DNA from: Branchiostoma lanceolatum
Lineage: Eukaryota; Chordata; Leptocardii; Amphioxiformes; Branchiostomatidae
Assembly: GCF_035083965.1 (NCBI RefSeq)
Contig: NC_089730.1
Coordinates: 19,386,742 to 19,450,741 of the forward strand
Length of the DNA stretch: 64,000 nucleotides
Direction of reading: 5' to 3'
In this document: positions 40,101 through 51,786 of the stretch, one piece after another
Numbering within the stretch: the first letter of the stretch is position 1
Layout: every line of letters begins with the position of its first letter
Made by a program: the position numbers and the translations under genes
Notes under the pieces: generated by a model
Told to the model about the DNA's origin: nothing
Database searches by the model: none
The model's input: the letters and a program-made list of their open reading frames with translations, nothing else

Positions 40101-42793
40101 AATTACCACTCAAGCTATCTACGTACCGAAAATCATGACGATCTGTTAAGCCCCTGTCACACTTGTGCGTATATACAAGTCCGCATGAGTTGCGTATTAA
40201 CATGTTTTAGGTTTAGGTTGCGTTTGCAGACGAAGAAGTCATTTCTTAGGTTCGATCACTAGGCTGCACAACGGTGGGTCAAAGTAGGAAACAACTTCTT
40301 CCCCTCAAACTTTACTTAAACCAAAGAAATGTTGATGTGCAACTCATACGCAATTGAATATACGCACAAGTGTGACAGGGCTCTTACATTCCACTAAGTC
40401 GGCGACCTCCCTTCGGTCGCCCTGCGACGTACAATTTGACGGAGCGGTCAACGAATGTAATAGATTAATAAAAAAATACTTTTTAGTACATTTTGTGTGT
40501 TTTGTTGCCTTTTTAGTCATACATACGCATCTAGCATGATATTCCAATTATGAAGTCAAGGGATTCACACATCCGATGCAAGTCGCAGCGAGAGCGCAGC
40601 GCGATCGCCGTCAAGTGGAATGGGAGTACATAGCACATACCGACATGGCATACGTTGTCCACAGGGCGCACAGATGATGAGCAACCATTACTCCACTGCG
40701 TAGAGAAGGGTACCACGCCATCTGCAGCATATCTAGAGCGCGGTGAACAGGTAAGAAATGGCAAGATGCTGTTTTTTATATGACGCATTTCTTTCTTTCC
40801 TTTTTGGCTTATTGGTTAATTTCGATACAATTTTGTCGTGCCATGACTAATTTTACAGGGTTCATCCTACATATTAGTACAGACATACATACAGATTGCA
40901 AAAGGAAGATGTATAAATATATTCACAACACTTACGGCATTTTTGCTCCTCATTAGTTCCTGCACCTCTATATGCAGTTGAAATCTAACTACATGAAAAG
41001 AACCCGCGTGTATTTATTCCATGGACCTGCTATGATAACGGAAGGAAGAAAGGAATGAAAACTGAAAGGAGGAAGGAAAGAAGAAAAGAAGAAGGAAAGG
41101 AGGAAAGAAGAAGAGAAGGAAGGAAGGATGGAAGGAACTTAATTGTAATGACGCGTACACTCACCGGCCACTGTGTATCCAAGCATTATACACATGACAT
41201 ACCTCACCGTAGGACAGTCGTGCCTGCGAAAAAGCAGTTGCAGTTCCGATCAAATACGCCAGAGGAGTAGGCAACATTGTTTTCTTTGCTGTTGTTGCTT
41301 GTTTGTTTTCCTAATTCTAATTTGTTTCTTTCTTTTGCCTGAGAGATAATCTGCCCTCAAACTAGCCTTCATCGCAGGCATTACAGGGAACGTTTCATAC
41401 TTTGAGCTTGAAGGGTTTAAACGAAAACTCACCATACTTTGTCCGGCGATAGATCTACAGTAGAGGACAGGAACGCGTACCAGGAGAGACCGCCGACAAC
41501 AGCACCGTGAACCAGGCTCATCGCGCTGTGCGGGGACAGGTGCGGGAAGATAACAAGAGAACATTTAAAACACGGTTACCACTACAGGTTTGCGTAGCAA
41601 AACCTTTGTTGGATCCGTTAGCATGTGAGGTGGCCGCCATCTTGAATCGTGACGCCCCAGGGTCGCCATACCATCTTATTGGAAGGTCTGTTTTTGGGAT
41701 CGCTAGCGTTCTCTCTATTTTCAACAAATCGGCACACAACTATCACTCATTCAACTCAAATAAAATGAAAAAAAAAACAAACAATACCAATTCATATTTT
41801 TAAAAAGACCCCGTAATAGCTAAACTAACATATTTTATTCTATTTTATACTAATTGCAGCACGCAATACATGACCACCCAGGCAGCAGTAGCTGACTTTG
41901 GGCGTCTAACACACCGGTAAACTAACATAGCAAACCTATGTAGCACAAATACTTAACTCTAGTTACCTTTAACACTTGCTATGTGACGCTACATGTGTCG
42001 TGGCTTTAAGTACGTATACATAACCAGCTTCGTGCAGGATTCAGGGATGGTACGGCAAAATATTGTAAGCAAACTCTGCAATTTAGGGTATTTTTCCCTT
42101 GCTCCTGTACTTTAATGGCACTTGGTGATAGATACAAAAACTGTTCGCATAAAACTGTTGCCAGTTTAGTGGCTTTTTATGTAATGGTAATGATAAGGTA
42201 GTCATGACAACCAAGTCCTAGTTTCAACCCAGGCTTTGTTTTAAACACCGAGTTTGTTTTATAATAGAAGTCTGTGAAAACTAGTGGTATTCCGTCGGGA
42301 GTACCCTAATGGACAGTCATGGCAACATATCTCCTTCAAATCAGATAACGTCACAATGGGTCTTCGTGCGGTCAGCAAATCATTTACTAAAGACAACAAA
42401 CAGACACAGAAAAACACCATTTGAACAAACAAACCAAACAGTAGCGTGGGGTAGTACTTTTATACACCAGGCACTTATACAGGCTGAAGAACAACGAAGT
42501 TGACCGGTTTTACGGCTGTGCATTTGTCTTTTTACAGCTAACAATCGGTCAATGTTCTGGAAAAGCGTATTTTGTAACCGATTTCTGCTGGCAGAAGGGT
42601 GTAGGGAAGACACCAGGCGGGTACAAATTAAACATCGTTACCAGTTTTGCGAAGACACCTGTTTGTCGGTGGGAAGCGTCGCGAAGACAGGCCACAGTCT
42701 CCTGAGCACCGGCGCAGCGAACCACTTAAAGACGGCGAGGTGGAAGAAGAAACTGCCGAGGATTGTTAGAATGTGTTGCACGCTGTACGCCAT
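37185..42793 (-). CDS. TLC-domain membrane protein B, TLCD4/TMEM56-like (6 exons, 251 aa)
   Basis: Exons in transcript order: 42793-42642, 41525-41433, 41223-41165, 40732-40641, 39830-39757, 37470-37185. All are GT-AG with phases 2,2,1,0,2, and the frame is intact. Same layout as gene A, with two extra residues at the exon 2 end (STVDLSPDKVW) and three at the C-terminus. It is the most diverged copy. Exon 4 reads LRSGVMVAHHLCALW, keeping the paired His but changing the usual SRE. Exon 5 reads PYFGILGLMTELSSPF, losing the Asn of the usual YYGN. Exon 6 starts MGQKTSLLYKVNGVV and is close to the other copies up to the loop before the last segment. It lies tail to tail with gene A and in tandem with gene C. 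Intron 5 carries a 1.4-kb foldback element. Confidence 0.88.
37636..39082. mobile_element. Large foldback element, about 1.45 kb, with internal tandem duplication
   Basis: The first 230-270 bases (from 'tagcctccgttgcagactct') return inverted at about 38,810-39,082 ('agagtctgcaacggaggcta'), arms nearly identical. Inside, about 37,970-38,145 and 38,188-38,375 are direct copies ('cgtgcatttcagcctctacg'). The 141-aa and 82-aa frames in the arms are mirror translations of the same repeat and not transposase. It sits in gene B intron 5 and shares its terminal motif with 15,259-15,549. Confidence 0.85.
39126..39232. mobile_element. Foldback MITE, 'CTCTCCA' family
   Basis: 'actctccaagcagaggaggg' pairs with 'ccctcctctgcttggaaagt', with inner arms 'gtttttgacg' and 'cgtcaaaaac'. 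Confidence 0.85.
39411..39685. mobile_element. Foldback MITE, 'GAAACGTCGGTTGAATAAA' family
   Basis: 'attcaaccgacgttttagtg...gtgtcaccttcctcag' on the left is mirrored by 'gaggaaggtgacag...caccgaaacgtcggttgaat' on the right. A second copy lies at 61,254-61,475. It ends about 70 bases from gene B exon 5. Confidence 0.8.
40143..40385. mobile_element. Foldback MITE, 'CCCTGTCACACTTGTGCGTA' family
   Basis: 'cccctgtcacacttgtgcgt' and 'acgcacaagtgtgacagggc' ends enclose the element in gene B intron 4. Confidence 0.85.
40386..40630. mobile_element. MITE, 'GACGCCGCCAGCGTGCCGCG' family, diverged copy at the exon 4 donor
   Basis: Shares 'gtgtgttttgttgcctttttagtcata', 'atattcca' and 'gaagtcaaggg' with the copies at 46,644-46,862 and 60,945-61,172, though the GC-rich ends have diverged. 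Its end lies about 10 bases from the exon 4 splice donor of gene B. Gene C has a copy at the same place. Confidence 0.65.
41040..41135. repeat. (GAAG)n-rich purine tract
   Basis: A purine-only run of 'gaagg' and 'aaag' words in gene B intron 3, ending about 30 bases from the exon 3 donor. Confidence 0.85.
41526..42641 (-). other. Gene B intron 1 with paralog-conserved segment
   Basis: About 42,195-42,530 is strongly similar to 49,800-50,170 in gene C intron 1 ('aacaccgagtttgttttataatagaagtctg', 'tttactaaagaca.caaacagacacagaaa'). No second exon was recognised in it. Confidence 0.6.
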
Positions 42794-43740
42794 CGCGGTA
42801 ATAAGCCGTGTTAGGAAGATCCCGGGGTCCTGTGGAGAGACGACGGCCTGAAACTTACTGGTAACACAAATGGGACATGTGACGAACGATCAGGAATGTT
42901 CCATTACGTTTGTCTCAGAGGGAAGGTTCTCGTTGACTGTAAGACCGCTTTGCTGAGCAATTGATTTGTCGCTTTTCCTTTACACATAGCTGCTTTACAC
43001 ATAGCTGCTTTATTGAATGGTTGAAGGATTGGTGGAGCAAAAGATCGGAGCAAAAGATTGATGTGCTTCCGCCGCGAGCTGTGCGCTAAGAATGATTTAG
43101 ATATAGGTCTGGGGGTTGTGGCATGTTGAGACCACCCAAGGGTGTTGCCCATTCATCGCTACAAGATATGATCCTGACACCCCCGTTTTACAACTTGTTT
43201 GTCGGCTACTTGGCACAAAGAGATTTCGGGTTTTTCACTTGGGAATGGCCTGCCCACCTTGCTAGCTAGTACGTCGGTCTGAGTTCCCTTCCTTTCAAAA
43301 CACGTTTTACTCCGGGAAGGAGGATGACCTCCAGGCGGGAGTATTGGAATACTTTTGTTTGCACGTTCGCAGCTAGAACGCACGTTCCCGTTGTCGCATT
43401 GGTGTGTTACTTGGCATACCGTTTGCTAAGTTGGACATTGGGATGCACGATGTCTTTGTTACACCGTAACTGCCTTGTCAACGCAATATCGTAATTGCAC
43501 CGCATGGCAAACGCACAGATGGCGTACGGATAGCGTACACATAACGTACTCGATGAACATCTGGGTTACATTCCAGATTTGGTATTTTATTGGTCGGGTT
43601 GGGTATTTGATTTAGTGAAGGACAGAGAGGAAACAAATGCCGCCTTAATAGTATACATAACTTTTAGTGATGATAAGAATAAAAGTATTCATTGCATATC
43701 CCTGCCCAGATGTGCTAAATGCACAGATGACCACACGTCT
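42794..43740. other. Upstream region of gene B
   Basis: No exon recognised. Immediately 5' of the start codon the sequence still resembles the leader of gene A on the coding strand ('cttcctaacac.ggct'). A 74-codon minus frame at 43,159-43,383 shares the residues TQTDVLASK / PQTDVLASK with 29,678-30,049, so both are likely parts of one dispersed repeat. Confidence 0.45.
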
Positions 43741-43887
43741 GTGAAAACTAGCGGTATGCCCTCGGGAGTACCCTAATGGACAGTCATGGCAACATATCTA
43801 CTTCAAATGAGATAACGTCACAATGGGTCATCGTTCGGTCAGCAAATCATTTACTAAAGATAGCAAACAGACACAGAAAAACACCAT
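43741..43887 (-). pseudogene. Relic of TLC-gene intron 1 between B and C
   Basis: 'gtgaaaactagcggtatgcc...ggacagtcatggcaacatat...cagcaaatcatttactaaag...cagacacagaaaaacacca' nearly repeats the conserved intron 1 block at 42,275-42,420 and 49,885-50,030, in the same orientation. No flanking exon 1 or 2 is recognisable, so it is the remains of a further gene copy or a duplicated intron piece. Confidence 0.65.
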
Positions 43888-44365
43888 ACCACATATATGT
43901 AAAAGGTACAACATGAAATCATAAAATGATACATTCTGACATTAAAGAGTAAAAACATAATGTGATTACCAGAATGTCCCTGTTACACATATACAAAAAG
44001 TCCTACTTGTCGTCAGCGGTAGAGGCGTCTTCCAATAACAGTTTGATTAATAGCTACTGATATCAATGCAACTAAATACGTTCGTAATTAGCATTAGTCG
44101 GAAGCGTGCCAGGCATGCGGTCGGTAGACGTTGTGTGCGTCCGTAATACGCTCAGCATTTCCACCTGATACGCAGCGATTCGCTGCAAATATAATAGTAT
44201 TGCGCACTTCATTTGCAAACCATACGTGTCTCATACGCAATGGACGCACTGAATTCGTTATTCACACGCTATAAGTGCGTCACGCATAACTTAAGAAATG
44301 TGATATTTTGAGCGTACAACTGCGTATTTATCTAAATTTATTACAAGTGTGACAGGGGCTTTGGG
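43888..44365. other. Spacer 3' of gene C
   Basis: AT-rich. The phrase 'ttacaagtgtgacaggggcttt' at 44,341-44,362 is the right end of another, otherwise diverged CCCTGTCACAC element that abuts the next one. On the minus strand an AATAAA-like word lies near 44,335, about 320 bases past the gene C stop codon. Confidence 0.45.
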
Positions 44366-44598
44366 GCCCTATCAAACTTGTGCGTATATTCAAGTGCGCG
44401 TAAGTTGCTCATTAACATTTTTTTGGTTTGAGTAAGGTTGAGGGGGAAAAGTTGTTTTCTACTTTGACCCACCGTTGTGCAGCCTAGTGATCGAACCTAA
44501 GAAATCACTTCTTTGGCTGCAAACATAACCTAAACCAAAAACATATTAATATGCAACTCATGCGGACCTGTATATACGCACAAGTGTGACAGGGGCTT
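44366..44598. mobile_element. Foldback MITE, 'CCCTGTCACACTTGTGCGTA' family
   Basis: 'ccctatcaaacttgtgcgta' and 'tacgcacaagtgtgacaggg' ends; lies about 56 bases behind the gene C stop codon. Confidence 0.8.
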
Positions 44599-44653
44599 TA
44601 CACAGACGACCGAGTGATGAGGCCACAAACGCTTCACAGTTGTTCCAGTGAGG

Positions 44654-46997
44654 TCAGTTAGCTTTGGGTTGGAACAAGCCACGATAAACGGCCCTGCATA
44701 TCTTACTAAACCAAAAGACGTTGAGCAGGTTCAGTAAGGGAAATAGGACGAAGAGACCGAGTTTGACTGCAAGTTCGGCGTCAGACAGCTCGTCTGTACC
44801 CAGGTGTTTCCTCAGGCTGAACCAGAGCGGGATGGTGAGGATGCGGCACAGGAAGAAGACGACTAACAGGACGACGCCGTTCACTTTGTACAAAAGTGAC
44901 TTCTTCTGACCCATGTTGTGTAAAATGTGCCTGGACAGATTGAAAAAATGAACGTTGTTATTAACTACTGTATGTCAAAAGCGGTGGAAGACGAAATATA
45001 TTTTATCTCAAACTGCCCCTTCAATGATCAGAAAAGAAAAGAAAAGAGCTTTTTAAAGAAGCCACCAAAACTTACCATAATTTCCAAACGTTTACTGACG
45101 AAAAGAAAACTAGAACCCTGTTAACCTCTAAACAACCACTCATTACAAAAAAAGTGGGACACTTCGTCTTCCACTGCTTCCAAAAAAGAAGTCAAACCCA
45201 AAAAGCGTAGATTGTATTCCGTTGTAGTTCCTAGAATAGCCATTTGTTTCACTTGTCAACATTTATTGTTAACTAGCACTATCTGTACAGTATACCCTTT
45301 ATATGCATTGTTTCATGTTGCAATTAGCCCTCGGGCAACTTGCAAATAGAACACATTATTAGAATCTAAATATGTGATAATGGAGATAGGAACAAATACA
45401 GCCTATCTATAATATACAATGATGTAAAATAGACAGTGGATGATGATGATGATGATGATGTTGATGATGATGATGATGATGATGATAATTGTAATGTAAA
45501 AAGAAAAACAAGTTTTTCGGCGTGACACTAACTTAAAGGAAGCCCGAAAAAATTGTTGACGCAAACAATTTTAGAATGCTATTCCTTTTCGTCAACTTTG
45601 GTCACGCTTCTTCATTGAATATCTGTAAAGAACATTGCAGCCCCAGGCTGAATTGCGTCATTACGCACAGACAACACGTCATTGAAAACTATTAAAACCG
45701 TACTTTACATTACATTACATGATCACATCATAAGTGAGACATTGTCAACTATTGGCTTATTGAACGCTCTGTAACATAAAATCTTTCCTTTCTCTTTCAA
45801 AATGAAATAGTTCATTTACAGTATGCCGTCATTTAGTACTCTGACAAGAAAGGGTACCGGTGAATCTCTGTATCGACTGGTTCTACAGTTCATAGTTCTG
45901 AGTTTGTGTTCCTTGTGTCCTTGCCGTGACACTGAACAATCCTCTGAGGGAGCAGCTCAGGGTTACGTGTCCTTGCAAACTTCCTGCACAGCTCGACGCG
46001 CCGTTGTGAAAGTTGTTATAGGCCGGTGTTTTCCTTTGTGTTAGACCATAGTTAGAATCATTAAACATAGATAAAATGTCCTGCTCTGACGCTATGTACC
46101 GTTATGCTCACCTGAGATTTAGAAAAGGAGACGACAGTTCGGTCATCGTCCCCAAGTTGCCGTAATACAATGCATTTGGTCCCACCTGCAAAGAAAACGG
46201 TTGGAGATTTTTAGTATATCACAGAGGCAAGAGCTTTAAAAGTCGTGACGTGAGGAGGCAAGGTGTACGGTGACGGGGTGCCACGTGACTATGACGCATT
46301 TAAGCGTCCGACGTTATTATGGAATAGGAGGTGGTCCGCCATGTTGGATCAAGTTCAAAAGCTGATTACATCCGAGTAAGAGAGTTTCACGAAGCGATTG
46401 TTTTCGGCCTGTGTGTCTGTAATTCTGTCTGTCTGTCCAATGTGATTCCGTATACTTTTGCCAAAAATAAAGAAGCTATGAATAGATTGTCATGATACTT
46501 GGTATGTGGGTAGGTCTTGTAAAAATGAAGGTCGAGCTCGGTGGAAGAAGTGGTGTATGTTTCGGTAATTTGATTTCTCATTCATCCTGTCCCATATAAG
46601 GATCGTTTACGTACAGACGTACAGCCCCTCATTCACTGGACCCGCGGCACGCAGGCGTCGTCGCTGTGGCCGATCGAATTGACAAAGCACTCAACGAATT
46701 TCATCGACAAAAGAATGAATCTTTTTAAGCTTTGTGTTTTGTTGTCTTTTGGGTCATAATTGTACGCTTTGAGTGATGTTCCCATTATAAAGTCAAGGGT
46801 GGCACAAATCCAGTTTAGGATGCAGCGACGCCGCCAGCGTGCCGCGGGTTCAGTGAGAAGGGGGGTGCTTACCGAGCCAAGGTACGCTGCCCACAGGGCG
46901 CACACGTGATGAACCGTCATTTCTCGACTGCGTAGAGGAGAGTACCACAGCATCAACAGCAGATCTGGAGTGGGGTGGATACAAAATAAAGGATCTT

Positions 46998-47083
<86 letters not shown>

Positions 47084-50000
47084 TGCCTGTGTGTGTGTGT
47101 CTGTGTGTGTGTGTGTGTGTCTGTGTGTGTTTTAGCCATATCAGTTTTGTTTTCGTCTATCGAAGCATAAAAATGTATTGAGTTTTAAACAAATCCCGAT
47201 TGACCGTCATAAGGCCATGTTGATTTGATTATATGGACGATATCCGCGCACAACAAGTTTCTCCCGTTTAAGACAAAAAGAAGTTTGGACCACATTGTAA
47301 ATTGTACAAGGCAGCTGCAAAAGGAGAGAGTATATGCCGTAAATTGAATAAAAGATATTTTGGAGAATAGATAGTAATGTCGTTGAATACCAAGGTCAAT
47401 TCCAAAGTCAAAGACGATGTGAAAGAACAATATAATGAGCATAGATTATATTTGGTATACCATCCTTTTTGTGTTTAGTCATTTGTTCAATCTTCTTGAC
47501 CACGTAGATTTCATAATGAGGGCAATTTTTTTGCCAAACTTTTCTTTTATTCGCACGCTCGCATCAGGTTTGGGGTTCCCATCTATATTAAGTGAAAATA
47601 AGAATATATTAATACCTTTTCAATTCGGTGTTTTCTTTTAAAATCCTTTCTAAAACACAGTTGAAATTCAACCTCGTCAAAATATCACCCGAGTTTTTGC
47701 GTAAAGGTATTATTATGTATGAATGAATGAATTGATTGAACTGAGAGGAACTTAAACTTTACCTATACCTGGAAATAAGAGTCAGGAAAGAACACTAGAG
47801 AATATATGCCACGGTCACAACTTGGAAATCATGAAAGGAAATAGGGCTGATGATTATGTGATTATGCTTTATGACGACTTATAAGCCGTTGAGGGGAGTA
47901 GAGACAGAAGTGAAATCGAACACTACAGTAGAACAACGAGTGCCACAGACTTAGGCATATCGATGTGACGGATGTCATATATCGTATCTGTATCTGTATC
48001 TATATAGCCGGTATAACCGCCATTAGGCGTAACACACCAGCTTCGCAGGCACGCAGCGCGGCAGCAGCTGGTCATATTACACCGAACGGTCTGTTACACC
48101 TAGTTTTTGCATATCTGACTGCAATCGTTCTTTAAAGCTTTAGAGTAAGAGTTGTAAGTGTGTTTTTGTCTTTTAAAGATCGTATCAGTTTTGTTATACT
48201 TTAAGTGTGATGAAGCTATGCTCTCCTAAGGGAGGAATAAAGAAGAAGAATAATGAATGAATGAATGAATGAATGGATGGATGGATGAATGAATGAATGA
48301 ATGTATCAGCTTCGAATTCATTGTAATGTAATGTTCGCTCACCGACAGCCGTGTGTCCCAGTACTATACACGCCGTATGCCTCACAAAAGGACAGTCGTA
48401 CCTGTAAAAAAATCGATGTCGAGAATTAACAGTCGTAGTTAGGAAGAAAGACGCCCGGGGGGTACATTTTTTGTTTGTTTGATGTTACGACTTGTTGTTT
48501 GTTTGTTTGTTTCTTTGTTTTCCTTTGCGTTTAGTTTGTTTTATCCACTTACTGAAGACCTGCCCTCAAACTAGGCGTTTTGATACATCCTGATTCACGG
48601 TTTGAACTGCGCATGCGCAGAATAATGCATTATGGGTAATATATCGAAGTTAAAGGCCCAGCATAGACACATGTTAAGACATGGTCCTGACGAGAACTGT
48701 GTACATCTTTGCCTTCATCTTTGACATCGCCCTTGCGAAATTTAAGCCGCGAAACGGCGGCTAATTGTCGTTTTTTTATGACGTCCCGTTGGCTGATTGG
48801 TGAATGTCCAGTTTTCAAATCTTCAAATCTTTATCTGTTTAAACCAACATCGCAGAAGTACATACAAACATACACATCTGAATGACGTTGATCTTACACA
48901 ACAAATCGTTACACATAATATCACACATCTTTATACACACAACAACAACTATGACGCAGTCTGCAGTTGTCTGTTGTACAGACGGATAGTATAGTGTAGA
49001 AAAGAGTTGTACAGTCTGTTGGTCCTAGCTAAGGGGACACTGATTCAACTAGAGTTCCTTAAAGACCTTAACAGCATGTGATGTTTTGCTGTTTAAAAGT
49101 ATTGAGTTACGAATACAAGCTTTATTTAATCTTCTACCAACACGAGGTTTCACATTAAAGACGTAACAATGTTTGTCCGGTGGTAACGTAACACTGGAGA
49201 ACGGGAGTTGTAACATCCCATAGTTTCACATTAAAACTCACCACAGTTTGTCCGGGGTTACGTAAGAGTACAGGAACGCGTAGCAGGCGAGACCTCCGGC
49301 AACTGCACCGTGCATCAGCGACATCACACTGAGTAAAGGGACGGGCAAACATTAACTCAACACAAACTCAACACAGATTCGGTATCGGTTTAAAGGCAAA
49401 TAGCCAAGATTTTCAATGATGTAACACATAAGGCTAATCATCAAAAGCAATACTAGTATGATCGAGTTTCATCCTATTCCCCGTTTTTTGTCCGCTCTCT
49501 GGTCTTAAATACGTATACATAACCAGCTGTGTGTAGGATTTAGTGATGGCATGGCGGTTTAGTGTTTTTTTATGTACTGGTAATGTTTAGTCATGAAATC
49601 TAAGCCATGCATATGGTTTCCACTCGGGCTAAAGTTTTCTCAGCCTCATGTATTTATGTTAGGTTGTTGTGGATACATGTATATTGTTTTACTATGGGCC
49701 AGTGAGTGCCTTAATCCAATAAATGATTAAAAAAACACAACCAGCTGTGTGCTTGATCTAGTGAAGGCACGGCAGTTTAGTGGCTGTCTATGCACTGGTA
49801 ATGTTTAGGTAGTCAGGATAACTAAGTCCTGGTTTCCACTTAGGCTTTGTTTTAAACACCGAGTTTGTTTTATAATAGAAGTCTGAGAAAACTAGTGGTA
49901 TGCCCTCGGAAGTACCCTAATGGACAGCCATGTCAACATATCTTCTTCAAATCAGATAACGTCAGAATGGGTCTTCGTTCGGTCAGCAAATCATTTACTA

Positions 50001-50468
50001 AAGACAGCAAACAGACACAGAAAAACTCAATTTGAACAAACAAATCAAACTGTGTCGTGGGCTAGTACCTTTGTACACCAGACGCTTATACGGACTGACG
50101 ACAAACAGAAAACGTCCAAAACGGTCAATATTTTCACAGAGAAGTTGGCCGGTTAAAGGAATGACATCTGCCTTAAAGTTTGTAAGTAGCAGTTCACACC
50201 TAACAGTCGGTCAATGTTCTGGAAAAGCTTTTTTTTTTACCTATTTCTGTTTTTTTTACCGATGTTAGAATGGTCTAGTGAAGACATCAGGCGGGTACAA
50301 ATTAAACATTCTTACTAGTTTTGCGAAGACACCTGTTTGTCGGCGGGAAGCGTCGCGAAGACAGGCCACAGTCTCCTGAGCACCGGCGCAGCGAACCACT
50401 TAAAGACGGCGAGGTGGGAGAAGAAACTGCCGAGGATTGTCAGAACGTGTTGTACGTTATAAGCCATC
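44654..50468 (-). CDS. TLC-domain membrane protein C, TLCD4/TMEM56-like (6 exons, 246 aa)
   Basis: Exons in transcript order: 50468-50317, 49328-49242, 48401-48343, 46964-46873, 46185-46112, 44930-44654. GT-AG borders, phases 2,2,1,0,2, intact frame ending TGA. Same six-segment plan as gene A. Notable segments are ILGSFFSHLAVFKWFAAPVL (one Ser in place of Phe), VMSLMHGAVAGGLACYAFLY, DLLLMLWYSPLRSREMTVHHV with the paired His, YYGNLGTMTELSSPF and MGQKKSLLYKVNGVV (Lys where the others have Thr). The last exon has an acidic loop, DELSDAELAVKLG, different from the other copies. It is in tandem with gene B and head to head with gene D. Confidence 0.9.
45430..45486. repeat. (GAT)n microsatellite
   Basis: Trinucleotide 'gat' repeats in gene C intron 5. 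Confidence 0.9.
46644..46862. mobile_element. MITE, 'GACGCCGCCAGCGTGCCGCG' family
   Basis: The left end 'cgcggcacgcaggcgtcgtcgctg' pairs with the right end 'cagcgacgccgccagcgtgccgcg'. It lies in gene C intron 4, ending 11 bases from the exon 4 donor (46,873). Confidence 0.8.
47000..47130. repeat. (GT)n microsatellite
   Basis: A nearly pure GT run about 35 bases upstream of exon 4 of gene C in transcript direction. Confidence 0.95.
47205..47590. mobile_element. MITE, 'GGCCATGTTGAT' family
   Basis: 'ggccatgttgatttgattatatgg' opens it, and the interior words 'tatatgccgtaaattg', 'ggtataccat', 'cttgaccacgtagatttcataatgag' and 'cgcacgctcgcatc' match 10,758-11,151. The right terminal arm is diverged. 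Confidence 0.7.
47591..48342. other. Remaining gene C intron 3 sequence
   Basis: Contains a repeat fragment at about 47,985-48,045 shared with 26,741-26,800 and a (GAAT)n run at 48,250-48,305. No exon was recognised other than gene C exon 3. Confidence 0.45.
49243..50316 (-). other. Gene C exon 2-1 interval (intron 1) with paralog-conserved segment
   Basis: Positions about 49,800-50,170 match intron 1 of gene B and, on the other strand, of genes A and D. A second, shorter copy of the 'accagctgtgtg(t/c)...gtactggtaatgtttag' text lies at about 49,520-49,600 and 49,740-49,815. Confidence 0.6.
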
Positions 50469-51786
50469 GCGGTGAGCAGTGTAAGCAGGAGGCTGGGCTG
50501 CCGAGGTCTGACTTCTAGAGCGCACCGGTATTTGTCACGTGGCTTCGCCCGTCCGCATGATTGTACGAACAGCTGACCTACGACCCCACACAGGACATGT
50601 TCCGCAGTGGACTAGTCCATTTACTTCCAGTTTTAGGGAGCAGCACAATGAGGGTAGTAAGGAAAATAAAGCAGTCGGGTGTGAAAAAAATTATATATGA
50701 CTTGCCCAGCAAGGGTGACATTGAACGAGATAACCAAAGCAATGACAACAAGAGTTCGGAGACCTCTTATCTCCATGAACTATTCTGATTATTCAAATGA
50801 CTTCCACCTTTACGTAATCGACGCGAGGTCATGTACACCTTTAACTAACTTACACATGACACAAATGTCTTAATATTGACACTCCAATCATTTACCACTT
50901 AGATGAATTATGGCGCTTTTGTATTACTTGTGCAAATCTTCACCACGTTGAAGGCGGCTGCCTTAACCGAAAGAAGAAGAAGAATGCATTTTGCATATAT
51001 GGTATCTGTTAATGTTCCACCTGCCATAAAATGCATATGTTACATGTATTGGAGTCCTTTAATGTAAAAAAAACCCTGAAAATATAGAGTTTCCTCATTG
51101 ATTATGCAACCGAAGCTCTATTTGCATAATTTTCATTTCACTGTGTACATCTCTGTTTAAGCTACACGAATACTAAATATCATGGAAATCTGTTGTTTCT
51201 TTTCTTCAGTTATTCTCCTTACAAAAAAGCGCCTGTAGTTACGGAACAAGCTGCTAGGGAGCCCAAAACCTACACCCCTTCTTCCTTACATCAGAAGCTA
51301 TCTGTCACCAACAAATCAAGACCACAGCACGTCCAGTTCAAAAGATAGATAAAAAAATAAAAATTTCTGCTGCAGTACCAAGGTCACATACCAGGGGGCC
51401 CAAAATCGACATTGACCTTTGTCTTCCCCAACACCTACTCACAAACCAAATATCATCGTAATTCATTCAGAGGTTCTCGATTTATGTTAACTACAATAGT
51501 CCGGCAACACAGACAGGCAGAAAGACAGACAGACACACACACAGACACACACACAGACACACACACACACCAAAATCTATATCTCCATTTTTCATCGAGA
51601 TGATTACAACAAAATGAAATGGCATCAGTTTTATCCTTCCCTCTGACATAAACGTAATGGAACATCCCAGATTGTTCGTCACCAGTCCTGTCTGTGTGTG
51701 TGACCCGTATTGAGCTTTAGACCGTCGTGTTCTGCAGCGCTAGAAGTCAAATCTCGGCATCTAAACCTCGTCCCAACACTTATGCC
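50469..51786. promoter_or_regulatory. Head-to-head intergenic region of genes C and D
   Basis: The start codons of C and D lie 1,318 bases apart and diverge, so both promoters should be here. A block at 50,530-50,660 matches the region upstream of gene A, and 51,640-51,786 matches the leader of gene A ('gctagaagtca.a.ctcggca'). Between them (about 51,060-51,630) is repeat-like sequence with a (CA)n run at 51,530-51,570. No TATA box was assigned. Confidence 0.5.

Noticed and set aside
44100-48300. A CRISPR-like or regularly spaced repeat array
   Set aside because: Repeats here are inverted-end transposons and microsatellites; none shows identical short repeats with unique spacers, and the genome is eukaryotic.
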